Assembly (NCBI RefSeq): GCF_001937445.1
Contig: NZ_MSKS01000032.1
Location: forward strand, 1 to 59,949
Direction: 5' to 3'
DNA: 59,949 bases
Source of the DNA: Actinomyces oris
GTDB taxonomy: Bacteria; Actinomycetota; Actinomycetes; Actinomycetales; Actinomycetaceae
The notes beneath the pieces are model-generated. The model ran no database searches, had not been told where the DNA came from, and saw only the letters and a program-made list of their open reading frames with translations. This document shows positions 8,778-18,111 of this stretch, one piece after another (positions within the stretch are counted from its first letter, which is position 1; each line of letters starts with the position of its first letter). Position numbers and translations under genes: made by a program.

Positions 8778-10966
8778 GCAGGAACGCGAGCAGCCGCATG
8801 GGCAAGAACACCAGCGGGAACACTGGCAAGAGCGCCGGGAGCGGCGCGGGCACCACCGTCGGCCCCGACGAGCTCAGCGAGGAGGACCTCAAGTTGGCCG
8901 CTGAGGCGCAGGCGTCCTCGGGTGACTGGCACGACGGTCCACCCCCGGGCAAGGCCGAGGCCTTCTGGCCCTCCTTCAAGCGGATGGTCGGGCTGCTGGG
9001 CGCCTACCGGGTCTCGCTGGTGGTCGTGGCCCTGGCCGCCGTGGGCACGGTGGTCCTGGCGGTGGCGGCCCCCAAGGTGCTGGGCCAGGCCACCAACGTC
9101 ATCTTCGAGGGCGTGGTCTCCACGATGCTGCCGGCCGGCACCACCAAGGCCCAGGCCATTGAGGCCCTGCGAGCGCGGGGGATGGATGACTTCGCCACCA
9201 TGCTCTCGGCGATGGACGTCGTCCCCGGCGCGGGCATCGACTACACCCGCCTGGGTCGGATCCTGACGGTGGTGCTGGCCCTGTACGTGGGTTCGGCGGT
9301 CCTGAACTGGCTCCAGGGCTGGCTCATCAACCGCATCACCATCAAGGCCCTCTACCGGCTGCGCGCCCAGGTGGAGGACAAGGTCCACCGCCTGCCGCTG
9401 AGCTACTTCGACACCGTCCAGCGCGGTGAGCTGCTCAGTCGCCTGACCAACGACGTCGACAACGTCACCAACACCCTGCAGCAGTCCCTGTCCGGTGCCC
9501 TGACGGCGATCCTCACGGTGGTGGGCGTGCTGGGGATGATGTTCTCGATCTCCTGGAAGCTGGCGCTGGTGGCGCTCATCGTGTTCCCGCTCATGGGCGT
9601 GGTCTTCGGGGTGATCGGGCCGCGCTCGCAGAAGGCCTTCACCCACCAGTGGGCGCGCACCGGCAAGATCAACACCCGGGTGGAGGAGTCCTTCTCCGGG
9701 CACGCCCTGGTGCAGGTCTACGGGCGCACGGCCTCGGTGCGCGAGGCCTTCGCCGCCGAGAACGAGGAGCTGTTCCGGGCCTCGCTGCGCGCCCAGTTCC
9801 TCTCCGGGATCATGATGCCGATCATGCTGGTCATCGGGAACATCAACTATGTGGCCATCGCGGTGGTCGGCGGCGCCATGGTCGCCTCCGGGTCGCTGCG
9901 CCTGGGCGACGTGCAGGCCTTCATCCAGTACTCCCAGCAGTTCTCCCAGCCCTTGGGCCAGCTCGGTGGCATGGCCACGGCCGTGCAGTCCGGGACCGCG
10001 AGCGCCGAGCGGATCTTCGAGCTGCTCGACGCCGAGGAGGAGCGTCCCGACGACGTCGCCCCGAAGACCCCCGCAGGCACGGCCGACGCCTCGGGCGCAG
10101 CAGGCACCGCGACCGCCGATGCCGCTGGAGACGCCGCAGAGGCTGCGGATGCCGACCGGGCCGCCGGGGCCGGCCCCAGCGCCGCGGCGGCTTCGCCGAA
10201 GAGCCCGGCGGGTCCGGGTGTCATCGAGATGGAGCACGTGCGCTTCTCCTACAGCCCGGAGGCCGAGCTCATCCGGGACCTGTCGCTGCGGGTCGACCCC
10301 GGGCACACGGTCGCGATCGTGGGGCCCACGGGAGCGGGCAAGACCACCCTGGTCAACCTGCTCATGCGTTTCTACGAGCTTGACGGGGGGCGCATCCTCA
10401 TCGACGGGCGCGACATCGCCACCATGACGCGCCACGACGTGCGGCGCCGCACCGGCATGGTCCTGCAGGACCCGTGGCTGTTCGCCGGCACGATCCGCGA
10501 GAACATCCGCTACGGGCGGCCCGGGGCCACTGATGAGGAGGTCGAGGCCGCCGCGAGGGCGTGCTTCGTCGACCACATCATCAAGGCCCTGCCGCAGGGC
10601 TACGACACGGTTCTGGAGGAGGACGCCGCCAACATCTCCGCCGGCGAGCGCCAGCTGCTCACGATCGCGCGGGCCTTCGTGGCCAACCCGGCCGTGCTCA
10701 TCCTCGATGAGGCCACCAGCAGCGTGGACACCCGCACCGAGCTGTTGGTCCAGCAGGCGATGAACGCGCTGCGCGAAGGCCGCACGAGCTTCATCATCGC
10801 CCACCGTCTGTCCACGATCCGCGATGCCGACACCATCCTGGTCATGGAGCACGGCGACATCGTCGAACAGGGCAACCACGACGAGCTCATCGCGGCCGGC
10901 GGCGCCTACGCGCGCCTCCACGCGGCCCAGTTCGCGGGCGGCGCCACCGTCGCCGTCGAGGACTGA
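8774..10966 (+). CDS. ABC exporter subunit 2 (fused TMD-NBD, catalytic Glu intact)
   Basis: 730 residues, longer than the usual ~600 because of a ~75-residue N-terminal extension and an Ala/Pro-rich linker of about 60 residues between membrane and ATPase domains (about 418-477). Walker A GPTGAGKTT is at 517-525 and Walker B LILDEATSS has the catalytic E646, but the signature is ISAGE at about 621 rather than LSGGQ. Paired with subunit 1, whose signature is canonical and whose Glu is missing, this makes one competent and one degenerate ATP site, the classic heterodimer arrangement. The gene starts inside the stop of subunit 1. Confidence 0.92.
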   Translation: MSRNASSRMGKNTSGNTGKSAGSGAGTTVGPDELSEEDLKLAAEAQASSGDWHDGPPPGKAEAFWPSFKRMVGLLGAYRVSLVVVALAAVGTVVLAVAAPKVLGQATNVIFEGVVSTMLPAGTTKAQAIEALRARGMDDFATMLSAMDVVPGAGIDYTRLGRILTVVLALYVGSAVLNWLQGWLINRITIKALYRLRAQVEDKVHRLPLSYFDTVQRGELLSRLTNDVDNVTNTLQQSLSGALTAILTVVGVLGMMFSISWKLALVALIVFPLMGVVFGVIGPRSQKAFTHQWARTGKINTRVEESFSGHALVQVYGRTASVREAFAAENEELFRASLRAQFLSGIMMPIMLVIGNINYVAIAVVGGAMVASGSLRLGDVQAFIQYSQQFSQPLGQLGGMATAVQSGTASAERIFELLDAEEERPDDVAPKTPAGTADASGAAGTATADAAGDAAEAADADRAAGAGPSAAAASPKSPAGPGVIEMEHVRFSYSPEAELIRDLSLRVDPGHTVAIVGPTGAGKTTLVNLLMRFYELDGGRILIDGRDIATMTRHDVRRRTGMVLQDPWLFAGTIRENIRYGRPGATDEEVEAAARACFVDHIIKALPQGYDTVLEEDAANISAGERQLLTIARAFVANPAVLILDEATSSVDTRTELLVQQAMNALREGRTSFIIAHRLSTIRDADTILVMEHGDIVEQGNHDELIAAGGAYARLHAAQFAGGATVAVED

Positions 10967-10967
10967 G

Positions 10968-10983
10968 GCTGGGGCGCCCCAGC
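10968..10983. terminator. GC-rich palindrome between convergent genes
   Basis: GCTGGGGCGCCCCAGC is a perfect 16-bp palindrome 2 bp after the exporter stop and 31 bp from the convergent TadG-like stop. It has no T-run, so it may act as a factor-dependent or bidirectional terminator; it may also be chance in GC-rich DNA. Confidence 0.35.
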
Positions 10984-11014
10984 GCACCGTCTCAACGACC
11001 GGATTCGGGCCGGT

Positions 11015-11647
11015 TCACGGCTTGGGTGGGGCATCGACGGGGCCGGCGCGGGCCTGGGCCGTGGCTTGGCGGGGTCGACCGAGGATCGTCGTCGGGACGA
11101 CGACGCTGACGGTGACGTCCTCGCCGGTCACGGAGCAGGAGCTCACCGAGGCGCCGTTGGCGGCGGCGACGCGCCCGGCCATGGCGCAGGGGTCGCCGGG
11201 GGCGATGACCGAGGACAGGACCGTGGCACCGGAGACAGCAGCGAGGTCGGCGGCGGCCCGGGCCCGGCCGGTGGCGCTCTGGGCCTGAATGAGGCCCGTG
11301 ATGCCGAGCGCCGCCACCAGCAGCACCGTGATGACGCCGAGCGCGTAGACGGTCCCCGAGCCGCGCTCGTCCCAGCCGGGGCGATTTCCCCAGGCACCCC
11401 GAGTGGCTGGTTGCCGCACAGCTCGTCCAGCCGGGCGGCTGAGCGGCCCACCGGTCCGCCGACTCAAGGTCGCGAGCGCAGTCGCGGCGAAAGCCAGCAG
11501 GTCTGGCGGATCCGGGGTGTGGGCCGCCTGCCGGGACGTATCTCCACGGCGGCCCATGAAGTGCTCGGCTCGGTGAGCGAAGGCCAGCAACTCCGACAGA
11601 ACCGGGGCGTGGGCCACCTGTCGGCTCTTGTCTCCACGCCGGCTCAT
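11015..11647 (-). CDS. TadG/Rv3654c-like secreted pilus-assembly protein
   Basis: 210 residues from the ATG that overlaps the TadE stop (ATGA, 11644-11647). Residues ~90-130 contain ERGSGTVYALGVITVLLVAA, a class-III-pilin-like membrane segment, then the RARAAADLAAVSGA motif of Rv3654c/TadG-like proteins. The Tad-type proteins are membrane or pilus components. The first ~60 residues are unusual: they are a tandem duplication (MSRRGDKSRQ... and MGRRGDTSRQ...), so the true start could be the second copy at 11557 or later. It is last in a three-gene run of pilin-like genes. Confidence 0.7.
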   Translation of the reverse strand: MSRRGDKSRQVAHAPVLSELLAFAHRAEHFMGRRGDTSRQAAHTPDPPDLLAFAATALATLSRRTGGPLSRPAGRAVRQPATRGAWGNRPGWDERGSGTVYALGVITVLLVAALGITGLIQAQSATGRARAAADLAAVSGATVLSSVIAPGDPCAMAGRVAAANGASVSSCSVTGEDVTVSVVVPTTILGRPRQATAQARAGPVDAPPKP

Positions 11648-11665
11648 GGACTGCTCGGCTCGGTG
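11486..11665. repeat. Tandem 90-bp duplication across the TadE stop/TadG start
   Basis: Units 11486-11575 and 11576-11665 are homologous. Both read, on the minus strand, CACCGAGCCGAGCA, then an ATG and RRGD-coding sequence, to ...CTGGC(C/T)TTCGC. The outer unit contains the TadE stop and TadG ATG; the inner unit has lost the stop and encodes residues in the TadG N-terminus. Confidence 0.7.
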
Positions 11666-11958
11666 TAGGTGCAGGCGCGGGCGCGCGCCGTCAGACCCAG
11701 TCCGCCCAGGGGTCCGGGAACCGGTCGGGCGGCAGTGACGCAGGTGAGCTCGCCCTGCTCAAGGTCGAGGCTCACCCCTCCGGCCACGCGCTGGGCGGCG
11801 CCGGCGTAGTCGCCCTGGCCGATGGCGGCCTGGCGGGCGGCGGTGCGGGCGGCGTCGGCCACCCGCAGCTGGGTGACGCCTGCGCTGACCGCCGCCAGCA
11901 CCATCAGCAGGACGAGGACGACGGCGGGCAGTGACAGCGCCGTCTCGGCTGTCACCAT
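11644..11958 (-). CDS. TadE-like minor pilin (Rv3655c type)
   Basis: 104 residues from ATG 11958, chosen because GAGGAGAG lies about 7 bases upstream and the TadE-like core starts at once (MVTAETALSLPAVVLVLLMV). The frame is open further upstream to 12162 but codes Arg/Pro-rich shadow sequence. The N-terminal Glu followed by a hydrophobic helix is the prepilin-like signature of TadE proteins, which are membrane-anchored minor pilins of Flp/Tad systems. Two cysteines occur near the C-terminus (CVTAARP and CTYTEPSSP). It overlaps the next gene by four bases. Confidence 0.78.
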   Translation of the reverse strand: MVTAETALSLPAVVLVLLMVLAAVSAGVTQLRVADAARTAARQAAIGQGDYAGAAQRVAGGVSLDLEQGELTCVTAARPVPGPLGGLGLTARARACTYTEPSSP

Positions 11959-12158
11959 CCCCTGCTCTCCTCGTCCGGTACACCCGTCCTGGCCGCCGGT
12001 CCCACGGTCTCGTCGAGGCCGGCGACCAGGTGAGGGGTGCGGTTCCGCGCGGCCGGAGGGCCGGCGGGATGCGGGACCCGGGCGGCGACGTCGGCCCACA
12101 CCGGGTACCCGGGCCGCTCGGGGGCGAGCGCGCCCACCTGCTGCGATGACGCCGCACA

Positions 12159-12410
12159 TCACACCGAGAGCGCCGACTCGATGATGGACTGCAACGCCCC
12201 GCTCAGGCTGCCCGAGCGCATGAGCGCCAGCAGCAGGCCGGCGAAGGCCGCGGCCGCCAAGGTGCCGATGGCGTACTCGGCGGTGGCCATGCCCTCCTCC
12301 TTGGTCGCCAGTCGCTGCAGGAGTGACGGCAGCGCTGACGCATCACCCGGGCGGGCCAGCATCACACTGGTGCGCAGAGCGCGCAGGGTGGTCCTGGTGG
12401 GTCTCCTCAT
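12159..12410 (-). CDS. DUF4244 Flp-type major pilin (Rv3656c type)
   Basis: 83 residues from ATG 12410, with AGAGGAGAA about six bases upstream. The C-terminal half holds EEGMATAEYAIGTLAAAAF, the Flp-pilin hallmark (Gly before Met/Phe, Glu+5, then a helix of about 25 hydrophobic residues). A leader of about 43 residues precedes the cleavage-like G-M site. In other actinobacteria this gene follows tadZ, tadA, tadB and tadC; here the next gene upstream is the SNF2 helicase, so no assembly ATPase or platform gene is adjacent. The remaining Tad genes may lie elsewhere or be lost. Confidence 0.8.
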   Translation of the reverse strand: MRRPTRTTLRALRTSVMLARPGDASALPSLLQRLATKEEGMATAEYAIGTLAAAAFAGLLLALMRSGSLSGALQSIIESALSV

Positions 12411-12695
12411 GGTGGTTCTCCTCTGGTCGGTGGGGACCAGCGCACCGCTGCTCCCCAGCGGGCGCCGTGCCCGCACCATCAGCATCGGACCGCCCCGAGC
12501 CTGCGCGCTCGGGGGCTTGTCAGCCCTGTGGAGACCACTTGCAGTCCCAGCCCTGTGGACCCGGGGATCGCCCGCGCCCTGGCCGATCCGCCCGATCACG
12601 TAGAAGGCCCCCGCCAGGGCAGAACCGGGTAGGGGCCGCAGTACAGGTGGTTGGGGACGGCCCGCCCACAGCGGCGCCCGACGACGTCGAGCGCC

Positions 12696-15600
12696 TCAGC
12701 CCTCGATGAGCTCGCGGATCTCGGCGGCGGTCAGGGCCGCCGGGCTGAGCCCACCCGAGCCCACCGCAGCACCCGTACCGCCCTCGCCGCCGGTCTCGGC
12801 CTCACCGGCCCCCTCGACGACCCGGGCGAAGAGCTCGGCCTTCTTCTCCTTGAGGGCCATGACCTTCTCCTCGATGGTGTCGGCCGAGACGAGCCGGTAG
12901 ACCATGACCGGCTTGTCCTGGCCGATCCGGTGGGTGCGGTCGATGGCCTGCTCCTCGGCCTGCGGGTTCCACCACGGGTCCAGCAGGAAGACGTAGTCGG
13001 CCTCGGTGAGCGTGAGCCCGAAGCCTCCGGCCTTGAGGGAGATGAGGAAGACGTCGGCCTGGCCGGCCCGGAAGGCGTCAATGACCTCCTGCCGGTTGGG
13101 GGTGGAGCCGTCCATGTAGGCGGTTCGCACACCGGTGGCCTCCAGGTGCTCGCGCACACCGGAGAGGTAACGCGTGAACTGGGAGAAGACGAGGGCGCGG
13201 TGCCCCTCGGAGAGGATCGGCCCCAGGTACTCGACCAGCACCTCAACCTTGGCCGACGGGCTCGACCGCCGCCCCGGCCCCCTGCGGCCCGCTGCGGGGG
13301 CGGTGACCGCCTTGCCCTTCGCGGCCCTCGCGCCGCGGGCCGCCCTCTTGCCGGAACCGCCTTTCCCGCCAGCCGCACCGCCGCCCGCGTCCGCGGCTCC
13401 CTCAGTCCCGGCAGTGTCGATGTCCCCGGGCTCGGTCCCGTCCCCGCCGTCAACGAGCGCCGGATCGAGCGCCATCTGCCGCAGGGTGGTCAGCGCCTTG
13501 AGCGCGGTGAAGCGCGACTGGGCGGTGTCCTCCTCCAGCAGCCCAAGGATCCTCTGGCGCTCGCGGGCCAGGCGCTGGTCATAGGCCTTGCGGTGCTTGG
13601 CGCCCAGCTCGACGGCCAGGACCTGCTCGGTCTTGGCCGGCAGGTCCGCGGCCACCTGCTCCTTGGTGCGCCGCAGCAGGAAGGGCCGCATCCTACGCCG
13701 CAGCCGCCCCAGCGCCTCAGCGTCCCCACGGTCGATCGGCTTGCGGTAGACCTGCCCGAAGCGCTCCGGGTCGGGCAGGAGCCCCGGCGCCGCGATGCTC
13801 ATGAGCGCCCACAGGTCCATGAGCGAGTTCTCCAACGGCGTGCCCGTGATCGCGATGGTCGACGGCGACCGCAGCCGCCGCACGGCCTTGTAGGTGGCCG
13901 AGGTGTGGTTCTTGACGAACTGGGCCTCGTCGCACACCACCCAGGCCCAGTCCTGGGCGATGAACTCCTCCTCGCACAGGCGCGCGATCGTGTAGGAGGT
14001 GACGACGACGTCGCAGCCCTCCGCGATCTCCTTCAGGGTCTGCTCGCGCTTGGCGGCGGTCCGCCTCACGGCCCGCACCCGCAGCCCCGGGCAGAAGCGC
14101 TCGGCCTGCTCCACCCAGGAGCCGACGACGGAGGTCGGCGCGATGACAAGCACCGGCCCGCTCCCCTCCGGCTCACCAGGCTCACCGGAGTCGGTCTGCT
14201 CGTCGGCCGGCTCGGCGACCGGCTCAGCGGCCGGGCCGCCTGCCCCGTCCTGCGGGGTGCCCCCCGAGTCGGTTCCGGCGTCGACCGGCTCCCGCCCCTG
14301 GGCCTCCTCGCGCTGCTCGATGAGGCGCTGGACGGCGGCGAGCACCTGAACGGTCTTGCCCAGTCCCATGTCGTCGGCCAGGACCCCGCCGAGGCCCGCC
14401 TGGCGCAGGAAGTCCAGCCACCGGTAGCCCTCGAGCTGGTAGGGGCGCAGCGTCGCCCGCATCCCCTCGGGCACGGCCGCCCCATCACCGGCACCCTCAC
14501 CAGCGCCCGCGTCGTCAGCGGCCCCGCCGGACGACCCGTCCGCGGCCTCGGCGGCGCGCGATCGCTCCAGCAGCCGACCGACCCGCTCCTTCCAGCGGGC
14601 CGTGGCCCGCTCGATGACGCCGAGGGACTCCAGGACCTCGTAGTAGCCGGCGTGCAGGGCGCTGACCCGCAGCTCGCCCTGCGCCTGCGGGTCGGCCAGC
14701 TCGCGGCCCTCCTCCATGAGGCGGGCCAGGGCCTCGATCTCCGGACGGTCGATGCTCACCCAGGTGCCCGACTCCAGGAGCACCTCGGGCTCCCCGGCGG
14801 CCACAGCCGCCATGAGCAGCGCCAGAGGGATCTCCTCTTCGCCCACGTGGACGCGCACGGACAGGGAGAACCAGTCGGGGCGGTCCTCGTCGTCACTGAC
14901 ACTGGTGGTGATGACCGGGGCGGCGTCGGCCTCACGGTAGTCGGGGACGTCGTCGTCGACCTCGACATCGAAGGCCTCCAGCTCGCGCAGGACCGGCAGC
15001 GTCTCAGTCATGAAACGGGCCGTGGCCATGCCGCGCAGGTCGAGGGGCTGCCAGAGGGCCGGGTGCTGGCCGGCCAGGGGCAGCAGGCGGTTGAGGACCT
15101 CGCGGGCCAGGCGGGTCTCGCCCTCCAGGTCTCGGCCGGTGGCCTCGCCCTCGATGCGGCCCTCGGCCGCCGCGGACAGGTCGGGCAGGCCGTGAGCGTG
15201 CCGGACCTCACCATCCTCGCTGACATAGCGGACGGACCACTCAGTGGTCAGATGGTGCTCGGCGGCGTCGACGTGGACCGCGAGCGCGGCGCGCAGCGTC
15301 GTGGGCCGGGGCATGCGGATGGAGGCGTCGGCGGACAGGACCGGCAGCGCCCGGGTGAGGGCCTCAAGGTGCTCGGTCTCGAAGCGCGCGACGTCCCCGG
15401 CCGGGATGGTGATGGCCTCGCCGTCGCCCAGCAGCAACCGGGAGAGGACCTCGGTGGGGCGCGGCTCGAGAGGCATGAGAAGCAGCTCACGCCCGGGCAT
15501 CCACGTGTAGAAGCCGTGAACCGGGTCGCCGATCGGCATGAGGGAGAAGTTCAGGCGCAGTCCGGGGACCTGCAGGCGGCGCAGCTCCGCGACGTCGTCG

Positions 15601-16439
15601 AAGTCCAGGGCGGGGGTGATGGCGACGCCGCCGTCCTCCTGGCGGGTGAGGTGGACGCCGCCGCGCAGGCCCTCGGCGAGGTGGACGGGCATGCCGCGGC
15701 GCTGAGCGGTGGTGAGGGTCAGGCCGGCCGCCACCCCGCGGCGCAGCACGTCCCAGACGCGGGCGGGCGCCGTCATCAGGGAGAGGCGGTCGTCGGCGTA
15801 GTAGAAGCCGTAGCCGCCGGCCATGCCGGACAGCTCGCGCAGAACGCCCATGACGGTGGGGTCGACGTCGTCATCCAGGCCCCCGGCGGCGATCTGGCTC
15901 CAGGAGGCGCCCTGCCGGTTCCAGCCGCGCTTGCCCTCAATGAGCGGCAGCATGGACAGGCCGGCAGGAGTGCCCCACATGCTGCCGGGATCGTCGATGA
16001 TCTCCAGGGCCATCCGACGGCGCGGCGCACGCTCCACCCGCAGCAGGCCGGCCAGCCGGCTCTCCCAGAGGGAGACCTGGCCGGAGGCGGCGTCGTCGGG
16101 CCCCTCCTCCGCCAGGGCGCGCGCGGTGATGAGCAGGGCGGCCACGTGCTTGCAGTTGCTGCCCACCGGGCACGAGCAGGTGCCGGACCAGGCCGCCGGG
16201 GCGCTACGGGAACTGCGGGCGCCCTGCTTGCGGAAGGCCATGGTCTGGTAGGTGTGCGCGCCCGATCCCTTGGACTGGGCGGTGATGATGTCCCCGTCCC
16301 CGGCGACGCCGATGCCGCGCACCCGGCCCTTGCGCGCGTAGTCCAGACCGCGCAGAAAGGCCCGGTGGCCGACCCGACTGATGATCTGGTCATCAGTGAG
16401 CTCCACCGGCCAGTCGTCATACCGAATCGCGCGAGCCAT
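12696..16439 (-). CDS. SWIM zinc-finger SNF2/RapA-type DNA helicase
   Basis: 1247 residues. The N-terminus has a SWIM motif, C88-x-C90...C96-x-H98 (CSCPVGSNCKH). After a long helicase-associated region comes the SNF2 core: LADDMGLGKT (motif I), DEAQFVKN (motif II), SKAGGFGLTL-like motif V (LKAGGFGLTLTEAD), and RTHRIGQDK (motif VI). Acidic/Pro-rich and Lys/Ala/Gly-rich inserts interrupt the core after motif Ia and before the second lobe. SNF2 proteins translocate on double-stranded DNA and remodel bound protein; the bacterial SWIM subclass has no firmly assigned job. A long plus-strand open frame covers this gene but is antisense coding shadow. Confidence 0.92.
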   Translation of the reverse strand: MARAIRYDDWPVELTDDQIISRVGHRAFLRGLDYARKGRVRGIGVAGDGDIITAQSKGSGAHTYQTMAFRKQGARSSRSAPAAWSGTCSCPVGSNCKHVAALLITARALAEEGPDDAASGQVSLWESRLAGLLRVERAPRRRMALEIIDDPGSMWGTPAGLSMLPLIEGKRGWNRQGASWSQIAAGGLDDDVDPTVMGVLRELSGMAGGYGFYYADDRLSLMTAPARVWDVLRRGVAAGLTLTTAQRRGMPVHLAEGLRGGVHLTRQEDGGVAITPALDFDDVAELRRLQVPGLRLNFSLMPIGDPVHGFYTWMPGRELLLMPLEPRPTEVLSRLLLGDGEAITIPAGDVARFETEHLEALTRALPVLSADASIRMPRPTTLRAALAVHVDAAEHHLTTEWSVRYVSEDGEVRHAHGLPDLSAAAEGRIEGEATGRDLEGETRLAREVLNRLLPLAGQHPALWQPLDLRGMATARFMTETLPVLRELEAFDVEVDDDVPDYREADAAPVITTSVSDDEDRPDWFSLSVRVHVGEEEIPLALLMAAVAAGEPEVLLESGTWVSIDRPEIEALARLMEEGRELADPQAQGELRVSALHAGYYEVLESLGVIERATARWKERVGRLLERSRAAEAADGSSGGAADDAGAGEGAGDGAAVPEGMRATLRPYQLEGYRWLDFLRQAGLGGVLADDMGLGKTVQVLAAVQRLIEQREEAQGREPVDAGTDSGGTPQDGAGGPAAEPVAEPADEQTDSGEPGEPEGSGPVLVIAPTSVVGSWVEQAERFCPGLRVRAVRRTAAKREQTLKEIAEGCDVVVTSYTIARLCEEEFIAQDWAWVVCDEAQFVKNHTSATYKAVRRLRSPSTIAITGTPLENSLMDLWALMSIAAPGLLPDPERFGQVYRKPIDRGDAEALGRLRRRMRPFLLRRTKEQVAADLPAKTEQVLAVELGAKHRKAYDQRLARERQRILGLLEEDTAQSRFTALKALTTLRQMALDPALVDGGDGTEPGDIDTAGTEGAADAGGGAAGGKGGSGKRAARGARAAKGKAVTAPAAGRRGPGRRSSPSAKVEVLVEYLGPILSEGHRALVFSQFTRYLSGVREHLEATGVRTAYMDGSTPNRQEVIDAFRAGQADVFLISLKAGGFGLTLTEADYVFLLDPWWNPQAEEQAIDRTHRIGQDKPVMVYRLVSADTIEEKVMALKEKKAELFARVVEGAGEAETGGEGGTGAAVGSGGLSPAALTAAEIRELIEG

Positions 16440-16679
16440 GGTCCCAGGTTAAACGGGGGGTACGACACCTTCGGGCGTCATCCGGCCGCTGAGCGCACGC
16501 CCAGCGCGAACGGCGCCGGTCTCGCTCCCGGTCACGTGGGCCGGGGTGAGGGCGGCCACAGCCCGGTCGGAGGAGCCGGCGACGAGCGGGCACCTCCCCC
16601 ACGAGGAGGAGCCGGGTCGGGCCCGGATCTCGCACCCCAGAGGGATCACATTCCGATGACGGCGCGTTGTACTGGATTC

Positions 16680-17348
16680 ATGAACGCGATGCTGATCTGT
16701 GAAGAGCTGTTCCTGCTGCTGACCAAGGACTCCGGGAAGCCGGAGAGCCGCATGACGTACCCGGCCTACGGGCTCACCGGCGCACTGCTCACCGACCTGC
16801 TGCTGGCCGGCCGCATCGGCCTGACCGAGGAGCGCAGCCCCCGCATCTACATCGTCAGCTCCGAGCCGACCGGGCACCCCGTCCTGGACCGGGCCCTGGA
16901 GATCCTGCCTGCCAAGGACGGCAAGCGATTCTCCTCCCTGGTGTCCTGGGGCAGGCTCAACCCCACCCGTCACATCGCCGAGTCCTTGGAGGCGGCCGGG
17001 GTGGTGCGCATCTACACCGGCGGGCTGTTCGGGTCGCTGAACCCCAGCTACCCCACGCTCGACCCCGTCCCCGAGCGGCACCTGCGCGCACGCATCGACG
17101 CCACCCTGCGCGGGGTGCAGCCACCGACCGCCTCTGATGTCGCCCTGCTGTCGATCCTGCAGGCGCTCAGGGTCGCGCCGACCATCCTGCCGCAGCAGGA
17201 GACCGGTCTCAGCCGCGGGGAGCTCAAGCGCCGGATCCAGGAGATCTCGGGGGAGAGCCCCGTGGGGCGTGCGGTGCAGCGGGCCGTGGAGGCCATGACA
17301 ATGGCCATCATCGCCGCAGGGAGCGTTGCGGCGGCCTCGTCCAGCTGA
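16680..17348 (+). CDS. GOLPH3/VPS74-like (GPP34 family) protein
   Basis: 222 residues if started at ATG 16680 (MNAMLICEELFLLL); ATGs at 16656 and 16689 are alternatives. The sequence fits GPP34: an N-terminal LICEELFLLLT helix, LTGALLTDLLLAGRI, a basic central part and a C-terminal helix ending in Ala/Ser. Eukaryotic GOLPH3 binds phosphatidylinositol-4-phosphate; actinobacterial members are common but uncharacterised, probably membrane-associated. It stands alone between convergent and divergent neighbours. A much longer frame extends upstream across the SNF2 gene, but that part is antisense shadow. Confidence 0.82.
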   Translation: MNAMLICEELFLLLTKDSGKPESRMTYPAYGLTGALLTDLLLAGRIGLTEERSPRIYIVSSEPTGHPVLDRALEILPAKDGKRFSSLVSWGRLNPTRHIAESLEAAGVVRIYTGGLFGSLNPSYPTLDPVPERHLRARIDATLRGVQPPTASDVALLSILQALRVAPTILPQQETGLSRGELKRRIQEISGESPVGRAVQRAVEAMTMAIIAAGSVAAASSS

Positions 17349-17396
17349 TTCGGGGCCGCCCCTCCGGGCCCGTCCCGGCCCCGTCGGCAGGTAGCG

Positions 17397-18044
17397 TCAT
17401 TCATCTCCGAGGGCCCGCAGCAGCAGATCCTGCTCGACGTCGGACAATGGCTCGGTCTCATCATCCCCGGTCGTAAAGGCGATCCCGGCGAGGACCGCCC
17501 CCAGGACCAGCCGGGCTCCGGCATGAGGATCCAGGTCGACGGCGCCCTCACCGCGCGCCAGGGCCTGATCCCGAATCTGCTCCAGGTGAGAGCGAGTGGC
17601 GGCGAGGAGCTCCCCGAGGAGCAGCTCCTTGAGCTCCGGATCCTGCGGCAGCTCGCCCAGAAGAGACAGCACCGCCTGACCTGTGGGCCCCGACAGCGCC
17701 CGGTTCTTGTGGGCGATGAAGGCCTGCAGGTCCCCTCGCAGTGAACCAGTATCGAAGGTCTTGGCCGCGGCGGCGCCGGAGCCTACAGCCTCGTCGGCCA
17801 CGCCGGTCTCGATCATGCGCCTGGCCGAGGCCAGGACGAGTTCGCGCTTGGTGGGCCACCGGCGGTAGAGGGTGGCGGTGGAGACGCCCGCGCGCCGGGC
17901 CACGGCCGCCGTCGTCAGCGCGGCGTAACCGCTCTCGGCCAGGAGATCACGCACGGCCAGCATGATCGCCGGCCCCAGAGCGGCGTCAACCGGCCGCCCA
18001 GGAGTGCGCTTGCTCCTCGGTGCCTGTGAACCGACTGCGTTCAT
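17397..18044 (-). CDS. TetR/AcrR-family regulator
   Basis: 215 residues. The helix-turn-helix is clear: LTTAAVARRAGVSTATLYRRWPTKRELV (shown here only as landmarks: TTAAVARRAGV and LYRRWPTK) at about residues 44-70, with a basic N-terminus (SKRTPGRP). It is divergent from the SDR gene across 67 bp, so it probably represses that gene and itself. The ligand is unknown. Confidence 0.9.
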   Translation of the reverse strand: MNAVGSQAPRSKRTPGRPVDAALGPAIMLAVRDLLAESGYAALTTAAVARRAGVSTATLYRRWPTKRELVLASARRMIETGVADEAVGSGAAAAKTFDTGSLRGDLQAFIAHKNRALSGPTGQAVLSLLGELPQDPELKELLLGELLAATRSHLEQIRDQALARGEGAVDLDPHAGARLVLGAVLAGIAFTTGDDETEPLSDVEQDLLLRALGDE

Positions 18045-18111
18045 GGGGAGATGGTACCGACCAATAGTGAAACTGATTGACTTCGTTTCCCAAGGCTGTC
18101 AGGCTACGCCC
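18045..18111. promoter_or_regulatory. TetR/SDR divergent promoter with inverted repeat
   Basis: The 67-bp gap contains GAAAC (about 18068) and GTTTC (about 18084) as an inverted pair separated by 11 bp, in a locally AT-richer stretch (AGTGAAACTGATTGACTTCG). This is the likely TetR operator and overlaps promoters in both directions. Confidence 0.5.

Noticed and set aside
8729-10987. Long minus-strand open frame opposite ABC exporter subunit 2
   Set aside because: Arg/His/Gly/Asp-rich shadow of a GC-rich gene with clear motifs on the plus strand.
12651-16655. Very long plus-strand open frame running into the GOLPH3-like gene
   Set aside because: It is antisense to the SWIM/SNF2 helicase, has shadow composition and no domain; only its last ~230 codons are a real gene.
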